Assembly: GCF_037126465.1 (NCBI RefSeq)
Contig: NC_088202.1
Span: 31,976,213-32,040,212, forward strand
Source: Ornithodoros turicata
Lineage: Eukaryota; Arthropoda; Arachnida; Ixodida; Argasidae
Direction of reading: 5' to 3'
Length of the DNA: 64,000 nt
Shown: piece after piece, positions 32,220 to 43,000 of the stretch
How positions within the stretch are numbered: position 1 is the stretch's first letter
Layout of the letters: the number at the start of each line of letters is the position of its first letter
The notes under the pieces: generated by a model
Databases searched by the model: none
What the model was told of the DNA's origin: nothing
The model's input: the letters and a program-made list of their open reading frames with translations, nothing else
Position numbers and translations under genes: made by a program

Positions 32220-34493
32220 CGACAATCTCAATTTATCCCCGATATTGGCTGATGATATTTGCGATGTGTTGGGAAGTTGTGTTTCTTATTCAATCTCCGG
32301 CCCCAATACTGTTTTCAATCTTTCCAATGTGTCTCTCAATCCTGCTGAACTGAACGTTCTTTCGAAGGGCCTGAGCTTTGCACCGACGACAGACAATGTT
32401 AATGAGTTCAAGATATTAAACGACTTACATAACCTCGGCCGAAGGATGCACCTTAAAACGTTCTTCCATAACAAATCCAACTCGGATCATTCACCCTTCA
32501 AACTTCCATCTTGCTGGACTCCTCGAAAACTATTCCTCTCATTGATAGTTATGTTAAGGCGGTCTATAAGGACATTCACAGCAACCTCTCCAAATCTAGC
32601 AACATAAACCCCAATAACTTGACAAATTCAGAGAAAAGTACCTTACGGTGTCTAAAAACACGCGAAGACATCTTCACCAGACCAGCAGATAAGGGCGGGG
32701 GTACAGTAGTACTTAACACATCGGATTACATCGCAGAGGCAGAAAGACAACTGAATGACTCGACGTTCTACAGGGCCACTGACCATGATCCCACTTCCTC
32801 GTTCTGTGTTCTCATTAACAACAAAATCAACGAACTAGCAAACACCAAGGTTATCCCTCTCCACATTTCTAAATTTCTGCGTCCTAAGAATGTTAGACCG
32901 GGCAATTTCTATCTTCTTATTAAAGTCCACAAATAAAACAATCCCGGAAGACCCATTATTTCCGGGATCAACACCCCTACTGAAAAACTATCCTTAGTTG
33001 TTGGCCAGTGCTTGAAACATATTCCACCACTCCTTCCGTCATATGTCAAAGATACGAATGATTTCCTTTCCAAAATAAACGCCATTCAGGATAATTTGCT
33101 AATCACAGTAACATCTTCTTAGCCACCATGGATGTGGTTTCGCTATACACAAATATCCCCCATGACGAAGGCCTTTCAGCAGTTTGTTCTTTTCTTGATA
33201 CTCACCCCTCTGAAATCCTCCCAATCTCTGCAATCATTCCTCTTTTAGAGTTAGTTCTTACTTGCAATAACTTTGTCTTTAACAACCAACACTTCATCCA
33301 GATTCATGACGCAGCCATGGGTTCTCGCGTTTCCCCTAACTACGCCAATTTGTTTATGGGCCAATTTGAAACTTTAGCGATGGATTCATTCCCCTTTAAA
33401 CCGCTGCTTTTCCTCCGATTCATTAATAACATCTTTATTCTCTGGTCTGGTGGTGAATCAACTTTGCAATCGTTCTTTGATCATTTCAATTCTATCCATG
33501 ACAAGATCAAATTCACATGTAATTATTCTGCAACATCCATCAACTTTCGTGATGTGACAGTCTCTTTCAAGTCTGGTCAGCTTACCATTAACCTCTACAA
33601 GAAACTTACTGATCAGCGACAATATCTTCACTATGACAGCTACCATCCCAACAACCAAAAAAGAAATATACCCTATGGCCAGTTTCGACGCCTTAAGCGA
33701 ATCTGCTCAGAAAATGACGATTTTATTAAACACGATCAAGAAATGTCCTCCGACTTTTAAAAAAGAAATTATCCCGCTCAACTCGTCCATGCCTCTTTCG
33801 CTAAATCTTCCGCCAGTAGACAGGGCGTCTTTATTCACTCCTAAACCCAAAAACGACAAAAATGAAGTAATTCTCGCCACGAGATACCATAAGGCACTCG
33901 TTGATACTAATTCCATTCTCAAACGACACCTTAATATTCTTCATGGTGACGATAAGTTGAAAGAAATATTCCCATCCCCTCCAAAGGTTGCTTTCCGCAG
34001 ATCCAGTACCTTACGTAATATTCTCACTTCTTCTTGTATGACTCAGAACAAGCCTGGTTATTATCCATGCGGTGGTGCGCGCTGCCAAACTTCTAAATTT
34101 ATCCTACCATGTGCTATAGCACGAAGCACAGTTTCCGATTTTATTTTCAAAATACACCAATCCCGCCATTGTAATTCATCTAGTGTACGTTATTTAATAT
34201 TCTGCCACAAATGTAATGTCCAATACATTGGAGAGACCTCTAAAACCATGAGAGAGAGAGAGATTCTACGGCCATAAATTTGATATTAGTAACAACCGCC
34301 AATCTCCAGTATCCATCCATTTCAACCTTCCTGACCATAACTTTGAAAATGACCTAAAAATTATTACTTTAGAATCTCGATTTAGCACCGATATTAAACG
34401 TAAAAATAAGGAATCCTATCTAATATCCAAATTCAAATCCCTTCAACCCCATGGTCTAAATCTCAGCCCTGGATCCTTGTATCAATTAATTTA
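32220..34493 (+). pseudogene. Penelope-type RT plus GIY-YIG endonuclease, degenerate
   Basis: The N-terminal region (32245-32520) has the PLE signature LNPAELNVLSKGLSFAPT. After a frameshift comes ADKGGGTVVLNTSDY (32680) and NFYLLIKVHK, a TAA at about 32936, then GRPIISGINTPTEKLS. Another frameshift near 33115 precedes RT motif A, MDVVSLYTNIPHDEGL (33128). The catalytic box that should read Y/F-I-D-D is FINNIFILW here (about 33415), so both aspartates are replaced by Asn. The endonuclease part is visible as YLIFCHKCNVQYIGETSKTM (34185-34250). A GA-repeat slippage at 34250-34262 shifts the frame, and the C-terminal sequence continues to a TAA at 34493. PLEs use the endonuclease for target nicking and the RT for priming. 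Confidence 0.87.
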
Positions 34494-34549
34494 ATTATTG
34501 ATGCGTACACTGTCGTTTAGCTACTCATAACATATCTGAATTGTAAAAA

Positions 34550-34821
34550 CAAATTCCCTTGAAACACATGGAGTCAACCCTTCCATCCAGACAGTCCCAC
34601 AGATTTCTCACACTTTTGGAAGTTGACTTCCGCGAAGATGTGTCACCATGACCTTGGTGTCCTTTATGAGAGGTTCCGCTTTTCTCCCCTCCCAACGCGT
34701 TGACCCCCAACATTCATGTAGTGATAAACTGCTAGCTTTCCAGCTGTATCTGTTTTGTTTTTCAGTATGCACCTCCCCCCAATTTTTGTGGGGTCTGCTT
34801 ATTGTAAACTTTCTCTCTCTC

Positions 34822-34830
<9 letters not shown>
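34550..34830 (+). repeat. Right terminal repeat of the Penelope-like element, inner part
   Basis: Inverted copy of 31800-32075 with about 95% identity by eye. It ends in the (TA)n tract at 34826-34855, where a nested insertion begins. The missing outer part of the repeat reappears at 36010-36128. Confidence 0.8.
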
Positions 34831-34855
<25 letters not shown>

Positions 34856-34859
<4 letters not shown>

Positions 34860-35352
34860 TAGGGGAGAAAAGAACGGGATAATGCCCCAGTCAAGCGGCT
34901 ACTTTGCCGCTTTTTGGCATATCCCTACATTGTATTTACATTTAAATTGATAATAAAGGAAAAGGAAAAAAAGGAAGACACCAGAGACTGAAGTAGGGAG
35001 TAGGGGAAAGTTATTTATTAAGTTGGCATTTAAACTAAGGGTCTGGGGGAGTCTACGTTTCGGCGGAAGCTCCGCCTTCTTCGGGTGTCGTCACAGTGTA
35101 CAAAAAAGTGTGTGCACAAAAGTGTCGTCACAGCTGGTACAATTCCACTGCGCAGTGGAATTGTACCAGCTGTGACGACACTTTTGTAACCTTTTAAAAG
35201 ACGTTGTACATAGATTTTCGTCTCAGTCCCGAAGAAGGCGGAGCTTCCGCCGAAACGTAGACTCCCCCAGACCCTCAGTTTAAATGCCAACTTAATAAAT
35301 AACTTTCCCCTACTCATACTTCAGTCTCTGGTGTCTTTTCTCCCCTATCTAT
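34856..35352. mobile_element. Nested fold-back insertion with PLE-like hairpin cores
   Basis: Inverted arms run from AGATAGGGGAGAAAA (34857) to TTTTCTCCCCTATCT (ends 35352) and include GAGACTGAAGTAGG..., CTTAATAAATAACTTTCCCC, GGCATTTAAACT and a central palindrome around ACTGCGCAGT (35150). The left arm has an extra 108 bp (34871-34978). Each arm carries a GAAGAAGGCGGAGCTTCCGCCGAAACG-type hairpin, shorter than but laid out like a hammerhead core. Confidence 0.7.
35228..35257 (+). ncRNA. Hammerhead-like core in the nested fold-back (mirror copy at 35056-35084, minus)
   Basis: CCGAAGA is followed by a perfect stem (GGCGGA/TCCGCC closing a GCT-like loop) and GAAACG. The first box deviates from CTGANGA by one base (CCGAAGA). 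The same element is present in inverted orientation at 35056-35084. Similar CTGAAGAAG...GAAACG modules occur in animal PLE terminal repeats. Activity is uncertain. Confidence 0.4.
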
Positions 35353-35403
35353 ATTCAACATCCTGGTCGTTCGAACCTCAATTTTGTAGCATATATATAT
35401 ATA

Positions 35404-35683
35404 CATATGTTTACTGATCGAGCGTGCCACAATCCCAGCTGTGGACGGCCGTTTCGAGCTTCTTGGCTCTCATCGGCACAGCGTAGGGATGTGACACGCT
35501 TTTGGGTCGGCACAAACACTGTGTCTCTGCAAGACATCAATGTTCCAGGGTGTTAGCAACACCTCTGGAGGCCGCAGTGCAAAGCCAGTAAGTACAGATA
35601 CAAATATAAAAATGAGCAAATGCTCCATGGCTGCACGTGAGGCATATGTTTACTGATCGAGCGTGCCACAATCCCAGCTGTGG
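35404..35683. repeat. 41-bp direct repeat inside the nested insertion
   Basis: A 41-bp word starting CATATGTTTACTGATCGAGC occurs at 35404-35444 and again at 35643-35683, both next to TA-rich microsatellite. This could be a duplication made when the intervening segment was inserted, or unequal exchange. Confidence 0.6.
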
Positions 35684-35829
35684 GTTATATACATATATAT
35701 ATACATATATATATACATATATAATGCAGGAAGAAAAGACATTGAAGAAACAAATAAATGATACTAGACGTGTTTGAAATTCAAACTTACAGATTAATAT
35801 GGCTTCTATGGCTGCACGCAGAGAAACAG

Positions 35830-36012
35830 ATACTCATGGAACGATGCGGCAGCACCAGAGGGCACGTGTTTCGCCGTGTTTGCGGCTCGTCGGCCCTGGG
35901 TAGCTGCGCATCGTTCCGAATTGGCAAACCAGGGGTCACTCAGCGAGCGAAGCAGCGAGCAAACACGGCGAAACACGTGTCCTCTGGTGCTGCCGCATCG
36001 TTCCATGAGTAT
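35830..36012. mobile_element. Second nested fold-back next to the right PLE repeat
   Basis: Arms of about 53 bp (35830-35882 and 35958-36012) are inverted copies, with outer words TACTCATGGAACGATG and CATCGTTCCATGAGTA and an inner CACGTGTTTCGCCGTG pairing with CACGGCGAAACACGTG. It directly abuts the TA microsatellite that leads back into the right PLE repeat. Confidence 0.7.
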
Positions 36013-36128
36013 CTATCTATATCTCTATATATATATATATACTTGTATACGGGAACTTCACACCTTGTACCTGATGAAGCGTGGTCCCCCGCGCGAAAGC
36101 TTCAGTGTTGCTTTTTGTATCGTGCTAC
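36010..36128 (+). repeat. Right terminal repeat of the Penelope-like element, outer part, with hammerhead-like core
   Basis: This matches the reverse complement of 31677-31800. It contains CTGATGA (36071-36077), a six-pair stem II (GCGTGG/CCGCGC with one G-U pair) and GAAA (36095-36098). Relative to the left copy it lacks about 27 bp between GAAAGCTT and CAGTGTTGC. Confidence 0.7.
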
Positions 36129-38190
36129 ATTTCTGATCGCACTTGACTTCCCCTGTTTCACCGAGATACTGTTTGTTATTGTAAGGTACTTCCGTTTGTA
36201 TATTTTTTGTTTGTTTTCGTTTGTTCTTCGGTTTTCGTGTGGTGTTCCGCGCGGTTCTCGTTCGTTATAGTGTGGTTTGGTGTTGTATGGTTCTCGTTTG
36301 ACTTTTTCCATTATCGTATTATACTCTACGAGTGTATCTGTGTGTGTTCTACAATAAGACCTCGATCCTTATTGTGAAGGGGCTTATTATTTTATTCACC
36401 ATCACCATCTATGCGGTGGAGTATAGCCCCTGGCGATGAAACTCCCCATTCCTCATCTGAAAATAACATTATTGTCACGAGTGCGTTGCAGTTGTTTAGC
36501 TGTCAGCGTATTTCATTACAGAAATTCGAAGCGCTGTGCACAAAGAGCATGCACACGCATGACTTATTACACACGCTGTAGGAGCGACTGCACATACGAG
36601 GTTAACACAGCAGTTTATTTACTTCCACCGTACCTCACAAATTACAAGAACAGTGGAACAAATTGGCATATTGGCGCAGGTTCTGCATCCGGTCCTTCGG
36701 CACAGCTGAGCGACTGTGAGGGGAACCTGCAAGCACAAGCGCATTGTTTATAGAAAATACATGGTCTTGAGATTTTTAGGAGCAGCCACACATACTTTCT
36801 TAGTACGCAATGGCACCAGCGAAGTAGCAGTGCAAACAAGTCCGAGTTGTCAGATGCACGCGATACGAATAAACAGATTTTTTCCTCAAAATAAAGAGTT
36901 TACCTGTGAAAAATTATCCCTCTTTCTCTGTCCGTGTGAAGTGTACTCAAAGCTGCAACAAACTGGCATGACATGCCCTTTAGTTTAAATTAAATCTTAA
37001 AAAATACGGGCCGCCGCGCATGAACTAAATGCAGACGACGTTGGGCCCACCAATATGGCGGCCGGTGACCACGCTGTGGAGCACCCTATGCACGATCCAG
37101 CCTATGCTATAGAGATCAGTTATGGTGAGCTAGAATGAATGGTGTGCTGAACGGCGACTGAAACCGGGTCGCGACGACGGGCCTGCCGATAGGTGGCTAC
37201 CAAGGGCTCGGCCCGCTGCCGCTTCTTGCGCCCTCAAGGCCACGTGACCGCATGCGCAAAGAGCACCTGGGAGCGCCTGGGAGTTCCCGCGATGGCCGAA
37301 ATTGAAGCTGTCTGGCAGATACAGGGGGAGAGAGAAAAAAATGTGGGCGTGCTGATACGTCACGCTTCGGAGATATGATTACGACGGACGGAGGAGTTCG
37401 CGTTTTGGAATGTTGTGGTAAAGGCAGTGTTTCAATGCCTTTCGATTCCTTCTTGGGATTATCGGGAGATAATTTTCTTCAGGGGATAAGGAATATCTCT
37501 GGTTCTGCTACATCGCTCCTGCGCGAAATCCCCTAATTAAAGAAGTTAATTAATGAATTTTAGGTAATTTGTGACCTTGTAGATACATACTTTCTTCGAG
37601 AGGGTGTTCGCCTAGCCATGTATAACTCAAAGGAAAAAAAAATAAAAGGGAGGAATGAAGTGAACTTTCACTGCTGCAAGCTTGTAGAAGATACTAAAAA
37701 AGTATTCAAGTCAAGATACTAAATACTGCCTTTTAAAAGTGTTTGTAAGACACCAAGTTACTCCCAAAAGCACTTAAGGTAAAGTAACTTGAGTAGAGTA
37801 TTTTTGTTGTGTACAATTCTCACACAGCTCTCACATGTTTTGGGAGGTAGCACAAAGGCATTCCATTCCAGTCTCCTTGGGTACGTCACACAGATACGTT
37901 ATGTATAAATTAATGTATATGGAAGTGGCTTCGATAGTCATAAAGACATACTTAAGGTAGTTTGCATTCACAGCAGAGTCGTTTGCTGCTTGCTGCTTGT
38001 CTGTATATGCCCAGCCCCTGTTTACCTCCGTTTTGAGACATGTTGGGAGGCTGCTAAAATTTTGGCTGCAGGATTTCTTACGCGCCATTGTTGTACAACC
38101 CAACATGATGCGCTTGTGGTATAATGCAATGATACACTGGTGCACAATGTATAAAGTTTTGTGCGCTACAGACTGACCATCGTGACACAC
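36129..38190. other. Noncoding stretch up to the EnSpm element, no gene recognised
   Basis: It includes a segment around 36398-36465 resembling the 24.55-kb fragment, a stretch at 37050-37130 with a short ATGGCGGCC open frame that looks like part of a dispersed repeat, and at 37690-37810 an AGTACT/AAGTAACTTGAGTAGAG-like tract typical of the end of a hAT-type MITE. Nothing is convincing as an exon. Confidence 0.4.
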
Positions 38191-38430
38191 CCCTTATGAA
38201 AATTGTCTATGGATTTTTTATATATTGGTATTCAACTCAGCTATATGCTTTGTATAATTTTTCGTGTATAGGGATATGTTTTTCCTATAGCCTTTTCGGA
38301 CAAATTGTATATGCTCTGTATGAGGAATTGGCTATACGAAACTGCAATACTTTTTTGTATAAAGAACTATAGAGAAGTCAGTATACCACGTGTATAAAAA
38401 GTAGATGTCAAGCATATATAAATTTAATAA
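38191..38430. promoter_or_regulatory. Left terminal and subterminal repeat region of the EnSpm element
   Basis: The 13-bp perfect TIR core (CCCTTATGAAAAT) is followed by repeated short words: GTCTATGG, GCTATATGC, GTATAATT, GTGTATAGGG, CCTATAGCC, GTATATGC, GGCTATACG, ACTATAG, GTATACC and GTGTATAAA. Right-end counterparts at 52190-52305 are the same words (CTATACA, TATAGG, TATATAG, CTATACAC). In CACTA elements such arrays bind an element-encoded protein; that role here is inference. Confidence 0.55.
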
Positions 38431-38471
38431 ATGATCTTTATTGTCAATATTTTACAATGTCGAACAGTGCT

Positions 38472-38732
38472 ACATAAGAGTTACAGGCTCAAGAAACTAG
38501 TTTACCACCTAAGGTTAACTAAGCTCGATATCACAGGTGACTTTGTAAATGCACAGTGTGCTTTGATAAACATAGGAAGTACAGGCTCAACAAACTGTAA
38601 AGGACGAGTATAGGAGGTACAGGCTCAAGAAGCTAGTTTACCACCTAAGGTTAATTAAGGTTGATATCACAGGTGACCTTGTAAATGTGCTACATAAGAA
38701 GTACAGGCTCAACAAACTGTAAGGGACGAGTA
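38472..38732. repeat. Two tandem units (about 139 and 122 bp) near the left end of the EnSpm element
   Basis: Unit 1 (38472-38610) and unit 2 (38611-38732) share GTACAGGCTCAAGAA, CTAGTTTACCACCTAAGG, GATATCACAGGTGAC, TTGTAAATG, AGTACAGGCTCAACAAACTG and GACGAGTA in the same order. Unit 2 lacks about 17 bp of unit 1. A degenerate third start (CAATATCACAGGAAACTTCGTAATG) follows. Within each unit TACAGGCTCAA occurs twice, so the repeat may be built from half-units. Confidence 0.75.
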
Positions 38733-38932
38733 CACTAGCGTCAATATCACAGGAAACTTCGTAATGTAGGGTGTGCTCACACCGTGTGCAGCAAAAGATT
38801 TAAAAATCAAATCAGTGGTCATGACTTACAGATGATGGGGGGCCACACTATGGTTAGAGCAAGTGTTGTGTTGTACGAGTCAGTCTTAGTTTTGATTGAT
38901 TAGCTTAATGCGAGCTTTGATCAAACAGGATG

Positions 38933-39145
38933 TACAGCTTGGGAGAAAAGTTTACGGAACACATCACTGGCCACATTTCGTCATCAAACTGTCCCCTCAG
39001 CAGAGCAGACAAAATTACAAACAGGTGGCTGTGCGACTCATACACCCCTTTTTAATTTTGTCCGCTCCTGTGTGTCACTCGGGGGGGCACTGTGATGACA
39101 AAATACCCCAGTGCTTCATTATGCGAACTTTTCTCTAAAGCTGTA
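38933..39145. mobile_element. TA-flanked MITE (TACAGCTTGGGAGAAAAG family), copy 1
   Basis: Left TIR TACAGCTTGGGAGAAAAGTT; right end AACTTTTCTCTAAAGCTGTA with a short imperfection. Between them the sequence is loosely palindromic (CACTGGCCACATTTCGTCATC against GATGACAAAATACCCCAGTGC). TA at both ends fits a Tc1/mariner-type target. Confidence 0.7.
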
Positions 39146-39438
39146 CATGCGTTTTGGTAAACTGATACCATACAAAACTAAGTTAGCAGGAAGTTTCAGT
39201 TTCAGGAAGTAGGTTCTGCAGTGCACCGTTCAGCCAAGAAGTTAATTTTTGTGTAGAAAGTTAACTTCTTGGCCGAAAGGGGCACCACTGAACCTGCTTC
39301 CCCGCCTCACTGTGAAATTGTTTGAGCAAAAAATTTCCAACAATTCTTCCTCTAGTTGCTATCTTTTTCTTGAAACCTGCTTTCATTGTAATTTAACTGG
39401 AAGCGCATTTGTACAGCATCAGTCTACCAAAATGTGCA

Positions 39439-39657
39439 TACAGCTTGGGAGAAAAGTTAACGGAACACAGTACTGGGGTATTTCTTCATCACAGCATCTC
39501 CCGAGTGACAAACACGAGCAGACAAAATTAAAAACAGGTACATGAGTAGCCCAGCCACCTGTTTGTAATGTTGTCTGCTCCAGCTGGCTGCTAAGGGGAC
39601 AATTTGACGAAGAAATGCCCCAGTGCTGTGTTCCGTAAACTTTTCTCCCAAGTTGTG
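39439..39657. mobile_element. TA-flanked MITE, copy 2
   Basis: It starts TACAGCTTGGGAGAAAAGTT and ends AACTTTTCTCCCAAGTTGTG, a decayed TIR. The interior is palindromic (CACAGTACTGGGGTATTTCTT with AAGAAATGCCCCAGTGCTGT). It is clearly related to the copy at 38933-39145. Confidence 0.7.
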
Positions 39658-40069
39658 AGTCTTGGTAAACTGATGCTGTACAAAGCTTTGCTACATAACA
39701 ATGAAAGCACTGATTCAAGAAAAGATAGCAAAGTAGAGGAAGAATTGGTGGAAATTTTTCGCTCAAAGAATTTCGCAGTAAGGTCGGGAAGCAGGTTCAG
39801 CAGTGCCCCCCCCCCCTTCGGCAAAGAAGTTATCTTTGTAAAAAAAAGAAGAAAAAACAACTCATAATTAAGGTTTCGTTCAAGCTTCAGACAAACCCCC
39901 CGGACAGCTCAAACCATTAGCTGGCTTCCTTCATCCCTAGGTCATTACCACCAGTTCAGCTTTTCTAGTTTCAAAATGGCTGCATGCAGTTAGCATGGAC
40001 ACAGTATCACAGAAGCATATGTCTTATATGCCAAGCTAGCAGAGGTAACTCTAACCTCATGTATACTCT

Positions 40070-43000
40070 TCATTCTGAGAAGTTAAGTCTCTGGAGGAAA
40101 GTGCGTACACTCTGCTTTATTTTGGACATCTCTGTCTCCGGGCACGCTGTGCGGCAGTATTCTGCAAAGAAAATTACAACAGGGTTGTCAATAAGCATAT
40201 TACAGCATGACATCTCCACTTACCTAGGACCGCTCCCATGCGTTCAGGGTCCACCTGTGCCTTGGCAGGGGTATTCTTGTGGGCATTGCATTGTGTGCCA
40301 GTCATGGACTTTCCCAGAAGCTCCTCTCGGTCGAAGAGTAAGCGCATCAAATCTCTTGCAAGCCGGCAGCCATTACCACCACTCATTGATTTTGCGCGGC
40401 TGAGAGCAGACGAACTGATGAACACACCAGATTTGGCGACCAGCTCCACCTGAAGATTTGAAAACAATAATCAGAACCATAATACACGTATTGCCCCAGA
40501 GACTGAGCAACAGAACAAATGCAGAACAGGTGACAAATCTGTACAGTGAAAAGCCTCCAATTTTACTAGTAAGAGCATCCAATAATGTAGAAGAGTGTGC
40601 ATACCCTTGAAACGAGCTGACAATAGCTAATTAGTAGGCCCTGGATTGTGAGGCATGTGAAAATTTGGTTTCAGGTGCTTATAGCGGAAACACCCGACTC
40701 TGGCACAAAAAATGTGTTTAATGCACTGTTTGATACGAGCTGTTTGATAAGGTGAGGCACTTAGCTTCACCAAAATCTTGCCACAACAAAACAATGTAGG
40801 GACGGAACACAGACAAATACTATTCATTTTCATTACTTTTCATTCTGCTGGACACAGCTCTTGCCCTTCACTGGTACGATAGGTGCTGATATGTAGTGTT
40901 GATGCACAAAGCTCCTTGCAAGCAAAAAAGAAAATAAAGATCTTGAAACATACCGCGATAAGGGTTTGCCCAAATTGCTATGACGTCTTTATGTGATGTC
41001 AAGTGAGGGCAGAGATATAGTCGCCACATGCACTCCTTTGCCAATCACATGCAATTTGCAGTAGACGGCAGTGGTTGAATAGTTAGGTCTGTAGCGCGTG
41101 CAGCGATTACTTTTGTGCTTCATCAGTAGTTCGAGCCGATCATGTGGAGGTCACGCTTTAAAGGAACGGTCTCGTACCCCCTGCCACTCTCATTAAGTGT
41201 ACCATTCGATTGCCCTTTGTTGAAAATGGAATACTGCGAATTTACCCGACAAAACACGCCACAGTTATTACATAACCGAATTAAATCGATGAAGATTGCA
41301 GAGCATGCCGCAATCTGTGTTGGCAACAATAAGAATGGCCACGTCGACCCGCGAGAAAGACCGTGATAGGACACTGAAATCGTCTGCTCTTGCGCGCTAG
41401 TGCATCGGCATGAGCAGATGACTTTCAGAAGTTACTGGGCACCGCGGCGAGTCTCGTACATTTTCTTTCAGTTCTCATGGTGAAAAATGCACATTCTAAG
41501 ATGGGGCAAGCATGGTGGTTTAGAACAACTATGTTAATCCTCAGAGACAAGTTAGAAGTCGCAGGACAACCCCACCCACAATCACAAATCTGAAGTCGCT
41601 GGCCATCGGCGCGCGCGGTCGCATTACAGCTCCGACCAAAAATATATTACACGCGCTTCCATTACACTTCCCGTTGCACACTGACCATGCTTCGAAATTA
41701 AGTGTCGCTGACGACGTACATGGAGAAGGAGTGCGTGTTTATTTAAGAACCGCATTAAATACTCACGGAGAGAAAACACGTGACTTAACTTCCACGTATC
41801 CGGTTATGCGCCATATTGTCGGAGACCCCACAGTCAATGCTCTGACTACATTCTCCGCTCGCAGAGGTATATGCCTGAGTGTCCCCATTTCGAGAGCAAA
41901 GGAGATGACTCAACACAAGGTGCTTCTGCAAGTTACAATTGCAACGACAACGTACCCGCAGGCCGACGTCATACGTGACGTATGCATGAGAGAAGCGCAG
42001 GTTTCGTCGTGTGCTATTACGGCACATTTTGACAAAAAAATTGATATTTTACGCCCTTCGTAGCTTGATATCTGTTTTATGAAGAATCGGGCTTTGCGGT
42101 ACGTGCGACGTAGGCGGTGGCGGCTGCCATCTTTTTTTTCACTTTGCATGTTCTATTTAACGAATTACTCTATGTAACGAAAAAAAAAAAAAGCCAACAT
42201 TTACAAATCTGTTATATAGAGGTTCAACTGTAATTAAAAAGTTGATGAAAATTAATTGTTCATTAGTCCCCTAATTGAGAAAAAAGTTTCCTAGTGGCGG
42301 CCCGGTCGAGGAATTCAATGTCAAAAGTAAAAACGTCCTAGGTTAACTCCTCCTTTTATGAAAATTTGTTGCAGCTAAAAAGAAACACCCTGTATAACCT
42401 GTGGCACGCGGTTTGGTTACCTAGTTCCGGGACAACTTCCCGAGGTTCTCTTCAGGTCCCCGTGAATTTTTCATAATAAACAGCGTGACCTGCTCAGACC
42501 TGTGTTCCATTCCCACATGTTCAGTCTTCAATACAGACAACAGAACTTCACACACCGGTAGTACAGCTTGGGACAAAAGTTCACAGAACATAGCACTTAA
42601 GTATTCTTTTATCAGAGCATCTTCCTGGTAGAGAACAGAAGCACAAATTAAAAACATGCAGCTGCCGGGGTAACCCAGTCACTTATTTTTCATGAATTTT
42701 CGTCCCAAGCTGTAGGACATTTGAGAAGCAGACAATGTTGTGCAACGCATAAATTCCTTAAACCACGAATTAGAATAAGAGTATTTCACGGACATCAACG
42801 GCTGAATAACTATAAAATTGCTCACGTTAGAGACTTTCTATTGGGTTGGCATCCTTGAGAAATCTGCCAAGAACTGGCCAGTCAGTTGCTCATTTGCATA
42901 CTCTCATAAATTGAATAAAAAAATTTATATCTCCTAAATGTTATTTTGCATGCTTTTGGCACCTATGGCGTATCAAAGGGGAGCTTCAGCAAGAGCTATT

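Larger units (their letters stand above)
31677..36128 (+). mobile_element. Penelope-like retroelement with inverted terminal repeats and nested insertion
   Basis: The core (32220-34493) encodes a Penelope-type reverse transcriptase followed by a GIY-YIG endonuclease. Inverted terminal repeats flank it: left 31677-32075, right 34550-34830, which resumes at 36010-36128. The right repeat is split by about 1.2 kb inserted at a TA microsatellite. Both repeats contain a hammerhead-like core near their outer ends. The ORF has at least three frameshifts or stops and an altered RT catalytic box, so the copy is dead. Confidence 0.85.

Noticed and set aside
35391..36035. CRISPR-like or satellite array in the TA-rich region
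   Set aside because: Only two copies of a 41-bp word with unequal spacing and microsatellite flanks; not an array, and the genome is eukaryotic.
24544..36465. Homologous fragments at 24.55 and 36.41 kb as exons
   Set aside because: The shared words (GGCGATGAAACTCCC) carry no open frame in common and look like the tail of a dispersed repeat.
41674..42063. 129-codon plus-strand ORF as a gene
   Set aside because: No domain, no splice context, lies in the BEN intron antisense to it, and the composition is not distinctive.
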